DNA of 64,000 nt, taken from Methylobacterium haplocladii. Its GTDB lineage: Bacteria > Pseudomonadota > Alphaproteobacteria > Rhizobiales > Beijerinckiaceae. The stretch is from NCBI RefSeq assembly GCF_007992175.1, contig NZ_BJZT01000024.1:58870-122869 (forward strand), written 5' to 3'. Below the pieces are notes generated by a model. That model saw nothing but the letters and a program-made list of their open reading frames with translations, had not been told where the DNA came from and made no database searches. A program made the position numbers and the translations under genes. Shown piece after piece: positions 52,522 through 60,154 of this stretch. The first letter of the stretch is position 1. Each line of letters starts with the position of its first letter.

Positions 52522-52924
52522 AACCTCGAACAAGAGCGCCCTGGAGAACGGGCGATCTGCGGGGCGAAGGTCGGGTCGGGAGGCCGCTGCCGCCGAGGCA
52601 AAGCGACAGCGGTAAGATGGCGATAGGCCCCTATAGGTGCGCACGCGCCAACTTATGACCGGAGACGAGCGCGAGAGTTTCGCGGTCTTTAAGCAGCAAG
52701 CTCACTCAGCCCTGCCGTCCTCAGCGCGACGATGTGTGCCCGCGTACGGCCGACGGCTCGCAGCACGGGTAGGCCGGAGTTGCCTGCAGCGGGCGGCTGC
52801 AGCGCAATCCAAACCGACTTCGCCCCGCAGCTTCGGCTCGCGGGGCGCTTTCGTTTTCAAACCTGTCGGCTACCTCGCTCCCTGCTTCTGGCTGATCCAG
52901 CCTTATCGGGGGCTAATTCAGCAG
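52522..52924. other. Gap of 403 bases with a hairpin terminator
   Basis: No convincing gene is seen. A hairpin CGCCCCGC...GCGGGGCG followed by CTTTCGTTTT (52821-52855) acts on the plus strand, about 300 bases after the DUF6894 stop; whether it ends that transcript or an unrecognised one is unclear. The end of the gap contains the A/T-richer upstream region of the next small ORF. Confidence 0.45.
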
Positions 52925-53167
52925 ATGAAGGTTGCAGGGAAGATGTGGATTTTCAGCACTATGCTTGTACTGTCAATCGTCCTGCCAGCGCAGTCGTCTG
53001 TTTTAGATTGTAGCCCTGAGATACAGAAGAAATTTCAAATCAGGCGTAAATCTTGGGCGGCATCGATTATCGCGCTACGTGCTGCAAAAGAACAGGCTTA
53101 TTGCCGCGCAAGCGCCGACAACGTCACGGCAATGCAAAAATTCGGCGCGATGTTTTCGCCGGCGTAG
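52925..53167 (+). CDS. Small secreted cysteine-containing protein
   Basis: The 80-residue product has a plausible signal peptide (KVAGKMWIFSTMLVLSIVLPAQSSV, cleavage near residue 24-26) and a mature helical part with two cysteines (LDCSPEIQKKF and QAYCRASADN). No family is recognised. The frame is open upstream, but the signal peptide places the start at ATG 52925 or ATG 52943. The codon use is less GC-rich than the neighbours (for example TTTTAGATTG, AGATACAG), which fits recent acquisition. Confidence 0.5.
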   Translation: MKVAGKMWIFSTMLVLSIVLPAQSSVLDCSPEIQKKFQIRRKSWAASIIALRAAKEQAYCRASADNVTAMQKFGAMFSPA

Positions 53168-53477
53168 TGCTATTTCCCAGGAACCCCTGAACTTTGAAAA
53201 AAGAATAGACGAGCAGCGAGCCGATGGTGCCGAACAAGGCTGCCGAGAGCATTCCGCCTCAGGGGCGACGGGCGGGGTAGGCCTCACCACTTGGTGCATC
53301 GGCTCCATGAGGCCGCATTTCCGGTGGCTCAGTCGTTATGCGAATCTCGAAAGCTGTCCGTCATTGCGCGCGTAGCGAAGCAACCCGAGGCCAGACCGAC
53401 GACGATCACGGGGTTGCCCTGGTTTGCTTCGCCCGCGGCGCGCAAGGACGACGGTGGACGTTGCGCTTGAACGCACC
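53168..53477. other. Gap of 310 bases, mostly a palindromic repeat
   Basis: This holds the third copy of the CGTCATTGCG repeat (53357-53453) and nothing else recognised. The first half is A/T-rich at its start, like the preceding small ORF, and returns to the usual GC content near 53260. Confidence 0.5.
53357..53453. repeat. CGTCATTGCGAGCG palindromic repeat, copy 3
   Basis: The left arm is TCCGTCATTGCGCGCGTAGC then GAAGCAACCC; the right arm is GGTTTGCTTCGCCCGCGGCG then CGCAAGGACGAC. It is more degenerate than the copies at 29239 and 40353. It lies just before the 3' end of the PP2C-kinase gene. Confidence 0.75.
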
Positions 53478-55220
53478 TCATCTTGGCGGCCAGAACACCC
53501 GATCCGCCAGCAGACAAAAAACCACCACGGCGAGAACCAGCGAGAGCCCCTGCCAGAAGATCAGCGGGTTGCGCTCCAGCAGCGGCAGGCTGCGCGTGTC
53601 GGTGAGGGCCGGGTTGGGGTGACGGAGGTCGTGGAGGAATTCGGAGAGGACGGTGTAGCGCCGCTGGGGATTGGGGTGGACGGCCCGGCGCAGGGCGCCG
53701 TCGACCCAGGCGGGCAAGGTCGGGCGGCTGTCGCGGGCGGAGCGGTAGCGGAGCTTGCGCTGGCTCGCCCGGGTCCAGGCGCGGGCAGCCGCGGCGCCGT
53801 AGGGCAGCCGGCCCGTCAACAACTGGTAGGCGATGACGCCCACCGAGAAGACGTCCGAGCCCGGCGTGGCCGCTTCCCCCAGAAAGCATTCCGGCGCGGT
53901 GTATTGCAGCGTGCCGAGCATCGCCTCGTCCGCCACCGGCGGCTCGGCCTCGATGACGCCAGCGACCTTGGTGGCGCCGAAATCGATGATCCGCACGGTG
54001 CCGCCGGCATCGATCAGGATGTTGTCGGGCCGCAGGTCCCGGTGGACCATCTCGCGCCGGTGGAAGGCCTGCCCGCCCCGGGCGATCTGCTCGACGAGGC
54101 TGCGGACGGTTTCGAGACCGGGCTCGCGATGGTCGGCCATCCACTGCGTCAGCGTCTGGCCGTCGACGTAGTCCATGGCGACGTAGAGGTGGCTGCGCCG
54201 CCGCGTCTGCGGATGGGCCTTGAGCACGTGGAGGTTGTCGATCCGCCGGGCGATCCACTCCTCCATCATGAAGCGCCGGAGATAGGCGGGGTCGTCGCGC
54301 AGATCGACCGAGGGAACCTTGAGCGCCACCGTCGCGCCCGTCGCCGCATCCTTGGCGAGATAGACATGGCTGCGCGCGCTGGCGTGGAGCGGGCGCAGGA
54401 TGTCGTAGCCGTCGAAATGCGTCGGCGGCTCGAGCACTGGGGCTGGCGCCAAACTGTCCACGTTGCCGAAAAGATCGGTCGGCTCGCCCGATGGTAGGGC
54501 GTCGATGCGTACGATCTGGACAGTCAGGTTGTCCGGGCTGCCCGCTTCGTAGGCAGCCTCGGCGATGGCTTGGGCAGCCACGTCGAGATTGCCCGCGCCG
54601 GCGGCAATCTGTGCAGCGATAGCCCTGGCGGAGACGTATTCGTGGACGCCATCCGTCGTCAGCACGAACACGTCGCCGTCCTCGACCGGAACGGCCCAGT
54701 AATCGATCTCGACATGGGCGTTCACGCCGAGCGCGCGGCCGAGATAGGATTCCTGCGAGGACGCGACGACCCGGTGGTCCTCGGTCAGCTGTTCGAGCGA
54801 CGTGCCCGAGACCCGGCCGATCCGGGCGTCGCCGACATGGAAGAGGTGGGCCGTGCGCGACTTCAGCACCAGCGCGCTGAGGGTGGTGACGTAGCCCTTG
54901 TCGCGGTCGTCGGCATGGCGGCCGCGGCGGGTTTCGGCGTGCAGCCAGGAATTGGCGGCGGTGATGACCCGCTGCGCCGAGGTCTTGACCGACCAGGTCT
55001 CGGGCGTCGCGTAATAGTCTTCGAGGAACGTCTTGACCGCGGTCTCAGCGGCGATCCCGCCGACGGCGCTGCTGCTGATGCCGTCGGCGAGCGCGACGGC
55101 CACGCCCTTCAGGCCGAGATCGGGCTGGCGCGGCACCAGGGCGCCGTAGAAGTCCTGGTTCGCGTCCTTGCGGCCCCGCGCACTGTGCTGGCCGAGGGAG
55201 ACCGTCAGTTCCGGTGGCAT
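53478..55220 (-). CDS. Fused PP2C phosphatase and Ser/Thr protein kinase, membrane anchored
   Basis: This 580-residue single-chain enzyme joins a PP2C-type phosphatase (about 1-245; ALADGISSSAVGG, HVGDARIGR, TTDGVHEYV, GSPDNLTVQIV) to a Hanks-type kinase (about 270-520), then one C-terminal membrane helix (about 550-573, FWQGLSLVLAVVVFCLL). In the kinase the Lys (TVALKVPS), HRD (MVHRDLRPDNILID) and DFG (IIDFGATK) are intact, but the glycine-rich loop reads LHASARSHVYLAK and lacks its glycines. The ATG at 55220 is chosen because the open frame upstream lies in a palindromic repeat. Next to it is a formate/nitrite channel gene. Confidence 0.92.
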   Translation of the reverse strand: MPPELTVSLGQHSARGRKDANQDFYGALVPRQPDLGLKGVAVALADGISSSAVGGIAAETAVKTFLEDYYATPETWSVKTSAQRVITAANSWLHAETRRGRHADDRDKGYVTTLSALVLKSRTAHLFHVGDARIGRVSGTSLEQLTEDHRVVASSQESYLGRALGVNAHVEIDYWAVPVEDGDVFVLTTDGVHEYVSARAIAAQIAAGAGNLDVAAQAIAEAAYEAGSPDNLTVQIVRIDALPSGEPTDLFGNVDSLAPAPVLEPPTHFDGYDILRPLHASARSHVYLAKDAATGATVALKVPSVDLRDDPAYLRRFMMEEWIARRIDNLHVLKAHPQTRRRSHLYVAMDYVDGQTLTQWMADHREPGLETVRSLVEQIARGGQAFHRREMVHRDLRPDNILIDAGGTVRIIDFGATKVAGVIEAEPPVADEAMLGTLQYTAPECFLGEAATPGSDVFSVGVIAYQLLTGRLPYGAAAARAWTRASQRKLRYRSARDSRPTLPAWVDGALRRAVHPNPQRRYTVLSEFLHDLRHPNPALTDTRSLPLLERNPLIFWQGLSLVLAVVVFCLLADRVFWPPR

Positions 55221-55578
55221 CGTATAACGCAAGGCCTGTTCGAGCGGACGGGTGCTGCCTTTATCAACGATCCTCATGCTGAGGTGCCCGCGCAGCGGGC
55301 CTCGAAGCACCGCCGACGGCCCTGCACCCCCTATCACGCAGACGTGCCAAACGGCGTGGATCGTGGGGCGTGTCTATTCGGGGTCCGACACCGAACTGGG
55401 GATCCTCGGACGACCCGGCACGCAGTTCACCGGTGCTCGTGTGGCCTGGGCGAACGTTTGCCGTCCTTCGAGGCCCGTTTTCGCGGGCACCGTGGCATGA
55501 GGATCGCGGTGCTTGTCACGAACGTTCAGCCGTGTGGCCCCGGCCCTGACGGGCCGAGGCGTGGGAACCGGCGTCCGG
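55221..55578. other. Gap of 358 bases, mostly a palindromic repeat
   Basis: The gap between the PP2C-kinase start and the formate/nitrite channel stop has no gene. It is dominated by the palindrome at 55269-55506. The promoter of the kinase gene must lie in or next to this repeat. Confidence 0.6.
55269..55506. repeat. CCTCATGCTGAGG palindromic repeat element
   Basis: The left arm begins GATCCTCATGCTGAGGTGCC, with GCGGGCCTCGAAGCAC following. The right arm ends GTCCTTCGAGGCCCG...GCGGGCACCGTGGCATGAGGATC. These are near reverse complements, enclosing about 150 bases of middle sequence. The pattern matches a widespread alphaproteobacterial intergenic repeat type. It is distinct from the CGTCATTGCG and CCCTCTCCCCGC elements. 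Confidence 0.8.
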
Positions 55579-56424
55579 TCAGGCCGCGAGGCGGCGCGGA
55601 CTGGCCGCGACCGCGGCGGGGCCGCGCTTGGCGCCGGTGCGGACGTGGGTCGAGTACAGGGTCAGGCCGGTGAAGGCGAGGCCGCCGACGAGGTTGCCGA
55701 GCACGGTCGGGATCTCGTTCCAGAAGAAGTAGTCGTAGATCGAGAAGTGGGCGCCCAGCATCAGGCCGGCCGGGAACAGGAACATGTTCACCACCGAGTG
55801 CTCGAAGGTCATGAAGAAGAACAGCATGATCGGCATCCACATGGCGATCACCTTGCCGCTGACCTGGGTCGAGATCATTGCGCCGACGACGCCGGTGGAG
55901 ACCATCCAGTTGCAGAGCATGCCGCGCACGAAGATCGTCAGCCAGCCCTGGGCGCCGTGCTCGGCATAGCCCAGCGTGCGCTTCTCACCGATGCCGGCGA
56001 TGAACTGCGCCACCTTGTCCGGCGGTGTCGAGAATCCGTAGGTGAAGACGATCGACATCATCAGGGCGACGGTGACCGCACCGGCGAAATTCCCGACGAA
56101 GACGAGGCCCCAGTTGCGCAGCACGCCGCCGACCGTGACGCCCGGTCGCTTGTCGAGCAGCGCCAGCGGCGCCAGCACGAACACGCCGGTGAGGAGGTCG
56201 AATCCGAGCAGGTAGAGCATGCAGAAGCCGATCGGGAACAGCGCCGCGCCGACGATCGGGATGCCGGTCTGCTGGTTGATGGTCGTTGCGAAGACCGCGG
56301 CGAGCGCCAGGATCGCGCCGGCCATGTAGGAGCGGATCAGGGTGTCGCGGGTCGACATGAAGACTTTGGATTCTCCGGCGTCGACCATTTTGACGACGAA
56401 TTCGGAGGGCGCGAGATAGGCCAT
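55579..56424 (-). CDS. Formate/nitrite channel family protein (FNT)
   Basis: This is a pentameric membrane channel family for formate, nitrite or related small anions. The 281-residue protein has six membrane helices and the family signatures AGAILALAAVFATTINQQTG, GFDLLTGVFVLAPLALLDKRPG, LCNWMVSTGV, and the pore His in FFFMTFEHSVVNMFLFP. Formate is a central C1 metabolite in methylotrophs, but nitrite cannot be excluded. It is on the same strand as, and upstream of, the PP2C-kinase gene, though a repeat of about 240 bp lies between them. Confidence 0.9.
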   Translation of the reverse strand: MAYLAPSEFVVKMVDAGESKVFMSTRDTLIRSYMAGAILALAAVFATTINQQTGIPIVGAALFPIGFCMLYLLGFDLLTGVFVLAPLALLDKRPGVTVGGVLRNWGLVFVGNFAGAVTVALMMSIVFTYGFSTPPDKVAQFIAGIGEKRTLGYAEHGAQGWLTIFVRGMLCNWMVSTGVVGAMISTQVSGKVIAMWMPIMLFFFMTFEHSVVNMFLFPAGLMLGAHFSIYDYFFWNEIPTVLGNLVGGLAFTGLTLYSTHVRTGAKRGPAAVAASPRRLAA

Positions 56425-56477
56425 TGATGATTCCTGGGCGGCGTCGGTCGAGCCGGAAGGGATGCGGATAGGCGTGC

Positions 56478-56520
56478 GGCGCCCGCGGGCGCCTGCTCAG
56501 CGGGCATGGCGCCCGCGGCG
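56478..56520. repeat. GC-rich palindrome upstream of the FNT channel gene
   Basis: GGCGCCCGCGGGCGCC at 56478-56493 is a perfect 16-bp palindrome, and a second partial copy GGCGCCCGCGGCG follows at 56508-56520. It lies 54 bases ahead of the FNT start codon, in the 5' leader or promoter. Confidence 0.6.
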
Positions 56521-56698
56521 TGATGAAGAATGCATCATCCATGCCGGGCTTCGCCGTCCGGGTCCGAACGCGGGTCGTCACGCACCCGCGTGAGCCCGGG
56601 TTCCGCCGGGCTGCCCCAATCACGGTCCGATCGCGGCAAGACCTGCCGACAGCCATCTTGCTCGTTACGCTCTCCCAGAGGTTCGAGCCTCCGATCGC

Positions 56699-57004
56699 TC
56701 AGCGCTTGCGCACGAATTCCGTCCGCAGGACGAGACCCTTGATCGCGTCGTGGCGGCAGTCGATCTCCTGCGGGTCGTCGGTGAGCCGGATCGTCTTGAT
56801 GACGGTGCCCTGTTTCAGGGTCTGGTTCGCGCCCTTCACCTTCAGGTCCTTGATCAGCGTGACGGAATCGCCGTCGGCGAGCGGCGTGCCCGAGGCGTCG
56901 CGGGTCTCGGCCCGCGCGGCGGCAGCGGGCGCCGTCGCGGTCGGGGCCGGACCCCACTCGCCGCGGGCCTCGTCGTAGACCCAGTCTTCGTCGTCGCCGG
57001 TCAC
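56699..57004 (-). CDS. PhnA/YjdM-like protein without the N-terminal zinc ribbon
   Basis: This short protein of about 101 residues has the PhnA domain: the strand ADGDSVTLIKDLKVKGANQTLKQGTVIKTIRLTDDPQEIDCR and the end LVLRTEFVRKR. Full-length relatives have a zinc ribbon with four cysteines first; here the product starts at GDDEDWVYDEARGEWGPAP, just where that ribbon would end. No ribbon is seen in the open frame upstream. The GTG at 57004 is the best start. The PhnA name is historical, and the function of the small stand-alone protein is unknown. Confidence 0.8.
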   Translation of the reverse strand: MTGDDEDWVYDEARGEWGPAPTATAPAAAARAETRDASGTPLADGDSVTLIKDLKVKGANQTLKQGTVIKTIRLTDDPQEIDCRHDAIKGLVLRTEFVRKR

Positions 57005-57214
57005 GTGCGTCTCCGCTTCGAAGGAGCCGCCTTGTCGCGGTCGGAGGGGCCGCCGGCAAGCGCCGTCTCGCGGATCCGTGAGCGGCTCCGCCGCATTCTC
57101 GACCGACTGCCGCGCCACCTCCCCCGGTAGCGGCCGGCGCGGATATGGAATGCCGGTTGCAGCAGGCTTCGCGCGAGACCCCGCGTCCCCGCGCCGATCG
57201 ATCCCGAGGACATG

Positions 57215-57688
57215 ATGAGACAGACCAAGACAACGCTGCTCGCGCTGACGCTCGCCCTGATCGCGGGCGGGACCGGCGCGCCGCGCGCCGCGGACTATGT
57301 TGTCGGTGCGCTGCAGATCGCCCATCCGTGGGCGCCGGCGACGCCCGAGGGCGCCAAGGTCGCGCCCGGTTATCTCACGATCACCAATACCGGCCGCGAG
57401 GCCGACCGGCTGATCAGCGGCTCGTTCGTCGATGCCGGCCACGTCGAGATCGTCACCGGCGGCGGAAAGGCGACCCAGGCCATCGCGGGCGGCCTCGTGA
57501 TCGCTCCGGGCGAGACGGTTACGCTCGGCCCGGCCGGCCCTCACCTGATGTTCACCGGGCTGATCGGGCCGCTCGAACGGGGCAACACGGCGCAGAGCAT
57601 CCTGCGCTTCGAGAAGGCCGGGCCGATCGTCCTCGAATTCGCGATCGAGGGCGGCGGGCAGAAGAGTGGTGGCCGGCGGGGACGCTGA
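57215..57688 (+). CDS. PCu(A)C-type copper chaperone with incomplete metal motif
   Basis: This is a predicted periplasmic copper chaperone of the family that delivers copper to cytochrome oxidase. The 157-residue protein has a signal peptide (TTLLALTLALIAGGTGAPRAA-DY) and a cupredoxin-like domain (IAHPWAPATPEGAKVAPGYLTITNTGREADRLIS). The family's Cu(I) motif is H(M)-x10-M-x21-HxM. Here the first His (DAGHVEI) and the final HLM (GPHLMFTGL) are present, but the first Met side is Val and the middle Met is absent. ATG 57215 or 57212 can be the start; the GAGGA ribosome site favours 57215. Confidence 0.85.
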   Translation: MRQTKTTLLALTLALIAGGTGAPRAADYVVGALQIAHPWAPATPEGAKVAPGYLTITNTGREADRLISGSFVDAGHVEIVTGGGKATQAIAGGLVIAPGETVTLGPAGPHLMFTGLIGPLERGNTAQSILRFEKAGPIVLEFAIEGGGQKSGGRRGR

Positions 57689-57807
57689 GGGCGCCTGCCC
57701 TTGCCAAGGCCCGCATCGCGGTCCATCCCAACCCTCGGGATGCGGGCAGTCCTCACGGCGTGTGAGTCCATCGGCCGTTCGCTTCCACGCCTGAGGATAC
57801 CGATCAC

Positions 57808-59499
57808 GTGGTGCCTGAACCTTCGACCGCCTCGGCGCTGCCCAAGGCGCGCACCGGCATCTCCGGCTTCGACGACGTCACCTATGGCGGGCTGCCCGCC
57901 GGCCGGCCGTCGCTGGTCTGCGGCGCCGCCGGCTGCGGCAAGACGCTGTTCGCGGTGACGTTCCTCGTCAACGGCGCGACCTTGTTCGACGAGCCCGGCG
58001 TGTTCATGAGCTTCGAGGAGCGGGCCGAGGACCTCGCCGCCAACGTCGCCTCGCTCGGCTACGACCTCGACGGCCTCGTCGCTGAGAAGAAGATCGCCAT
58101 CGACCATGTCCGGGTCGAGCGCGGCGAGATCGAGGAATCCGGGGAATACGACCTCGACGGCCTGTTCATCCGGCTCGCCTATGCGGTGGACACCATCGGC
58201 GCCAAGCGCGTCGTGCTCGACACCATCGAGACGCTGTTCGCCGGCCTCACGGACGCCGCCGTGCTGCGTTCGGAACTCCGCCGCCTGTTCGGCTGGCTCA
58301 AGGATCGTGGGCTGACCGCCGTCATCACCGGCGAGCGTGGCGACGGCCACCTCACCCGCCAGGGCCTGGAGGAATACGTCTCCGACTGCGTGGTGCTGCT
58401 CGACAACCGCGTCGAGGACCAGATCACGACGCGTCGCCTGCGCGTCGTGAAGTATCGCGGCTCGGCGCACGGCACCAACGAGTATCCGTTTCTCATCGAC
58501 GAGCAGGGCATCAGTGTCCTGCCCGTCACCTCGGCCGATCTCGATTACGGCGCGTCGAGCGACGTGCTCTCGTCGGGTATCGCGGGGCTCGACGCCATGC
58601 TCGGCCCCGGCGGGTTCTTCCGCGGGTCGAGCGTCCTGATCTCGGGCGTTGCCGGCACCGGCAAGACTACGATCGCCGCGCATCTGCTCGACGCCGCCTG
58701 CCGCCGGGGCGAGCGCTGCCTGGCCTTCGTCTTCGAGGAGAGCGGCGCGCAGATCTGCCGCAACGCCCGATCGGTCGGGCTCGACCTCGAACCGCATATC
58801 GACGACGGCCTGCTGAAGTTCGAGGCGGCGCGGCCGTCGCTCTACGGGCTGGAAATGCACCTCGCCCGGATGAATCGCGACATCGAGCAGTTTCAGCCCT
58901 CGATCGTGGTGATCGATCCGGTCTCGGCCCTGCGCGGTCCGGCCAACGAGCTGCAGGCGACGCTGCTGCGCATGGTCGACATGCTCAAGAGCCGCGGCAT
59001 CACGGCGGTGTTCACCAGCCTGCGCACCGACGGCACTTTCGACCAGGCCGGCGATCTCGGCCTGTCCTCGATGATGGATGCCTGGATCAAGCTGCAGGAC
59101 GTCGACGCCAACGGCGAGCGCACCCGCACGCTCTACGTCATCAAGGCGCGCGGCATGAGCCATTCGAACCAGGTCCGGGAGTTTCAGATGTCGGCGTCCG
59201 GTGTACGGCTCGTCGACGCCTATGTCGGCCCGGCCGGCGTTCTCACCGGGACCGCCCGGATCGTCCAGGAGGCCGAGGAGCAGGCCGCCCTGCTGCGCCG
59301 CCGCCAGGATTCCGAGCGCCGCCGCCGCGAGGTGCAGCGCCGCCGCGAGAGCATCGAGCGCCAGATCGCGGAACTGCGCGCGAGCCTGGAGCTTGCCGAT
59401 GAGGAGGAGCAGGTGATCCTCGGAGAGGACGAGTTGCGCGAGACCCTGCTGATACAGGAACGCACGACGATCGCCGGACGACGGGGGGCTGCGGAATGA
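57808..59499 (+). CDS. kaiC: KaiC-like circadian-clock ATPase
   Basis: The 563-residue protein has two RecA-like domains, as in KaiC. The first P-loop is GAAGCGKT (39-46) with the catalytic Glu pair at 70-71 (SFEERAED); the second is GVAGTGKT (280-287) with Glu pair 310-311 (FEESGAQI). Residues 420-421 (LGLSSMMD) align with the phospho-Ser/Thr pair of cyanobacterial KaiC and read Ser-Ser, so autophosphorylation is possible. The C-terminus (about 486-535) is a charged coiled coil. The start is one of two tandem GTGs (57808, 57811). Its stop overlaps the start of kaiB. No kaiA is present. Confidence 0.94.
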   Translation: MVPEPSTASALPKARTGISGFDDVTYGGLPAGRPSLVCGAAGCGKTLFAVTFLVNGATLFDEPGVFMSFEERAEDLAANVASLGYDLDGLVAEKKIAIDHVRVERGEIEESGEYDLDGLFIRLAYAVDTIGAKRVVLDTIETLFAGLTDAAVLRSELRRLFGWLKDRGLTAVITGERGDGHLTRQGLEEYVSDCVVLLDNRVEDQITTRRLRVVKYRGSAHGTNEYPFLIDEQGISVLPVTSADLDYGASSDVLSSGIAGLDAMLGPGGFFRGSSVLISGVAGTGKTTIAAHLLDAACRRGERCLAFVFEESGAQICRNARSVGLDLEPHIDDGLLKFEAARPSLYGLEMHLARMNRDIEQFQPSIVVIDPVSALRGPANELQATLLRMVDMLKSRGITAVFTSLRTDGTFDQAGDLGLSSMMDAWIKLQDVDANGERTRTLYVIKARGMSHSNQVREFQMSASGVRLVDAYVGPAGVLTGTARIVQEAEEQAALLRRRQDSERRRREVQRRRESIERQIAELRASLELADEEEQVILGEDELRETLLIQERTTIAGRRGAAE

Positions 59500-59834
59500 C
59501 CGAGACCATCGCGACCGAGACCGATCCCAACGCGGATGCGGATCTCGAACCGGGCCACTACCACCTGCGCCTCTACGTCGCCGGACAGACCATCAAATCC
59601 GTCACGGCGCTGGCGAACCTCAAGCGCGTCTGCGAGGAGCATCTGGCCGGCCGCTACGAGATCGAGGTGATCGACCTCCTGAAGAACCCGCAGCTCGCCG
59701 CCGGCGACCAGATCCTGGCGATCCCGACCCTGGTGCGCCGCCTGCCGGAACCGCTGAAGCGGATCATCGGCGACCTCTCCAACACCGACAAAGTGCTCGT
59801 CGGCCTCGATATCCGCCCGAAAGCGACACCTTGA
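59496..59834 (+). CDS. kaiB: KaiB-like protein, copy 1
   Basis: KaiB is a thioredoxin-like, fold-switching partner of KaiC. The 112-residue protein has an acidic N-terminal extension (about 20 residues) and the KaiB core: [75 protein letters not shown]. The ATG overlaps the kaiC stop (ATGA), so translation is coupled. A second, divergent copy follows directly. Confidence 0.94.
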   Translation: MTETIATETDPNADADLEPGHYHLRLYVAGQTIKSVTALANLKRVCEEHLAGRYEIEVIDLLKNPQLAAGDQILAIPTLVRRLPEPLKRIIGDLSNTDKVLVGLDIRPKATP

Positions 59835-60154
59835 ACGATCATGGGTCCGATCCGGCCTGCTACCGTCTCCGGCTGTTCATCGCCGGGTCGGCACCGCGTT
59901 CGCGCCGCACGATCGAGAACCTGCGCCGGATCTGTGCCGAGCACCTCGCCGGCCGGTTCGATCTCGAAGTGGTGGACATCTATCAGCAGCCGGAGATCGC
60001 GAAGGCCAACCGCATCGTCGCCGCCCCGACTCTGCTGAAGCTGACGCCCCTGCCGGAGCGCCAGATCATCGGTGACCTCTCCGACGAGGCGCGCGTACTG
60101 CGCGGCCTCGGCCTCCCATCCGCGATCGGGCTCTACGATGAGCACGGCTCCTGA
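59831..60154 (+). CDS. kaiB: KaiB-like protein, copy 2
   Basis: This is a second KaiB domain protein of 107 residues ([75 protein letters not shown]). It is clearly related to the first copy but diverged, so the two may act on different KaiC states or partners. The start is a TTG that overlaps the previous stop as TTGA. The following kinase gene begins before this one ends. Confidence 0.92.
   Translation: MNDHGSDPACYRLRLFIAGSAPRSRRTIENLRRICAEHLAGRFDLEVVDIYQQPEIAKANRIVAAPTLLKLTPLPERQIIGDLSDEARVLRGLGLPSAIGLYDEHGS

Noticed and set aside
56660..56700. tRNA-like GGTTCGAGCCTCC segment
   Set aside because: No acceptor, D or anticodon stem could be built around it.
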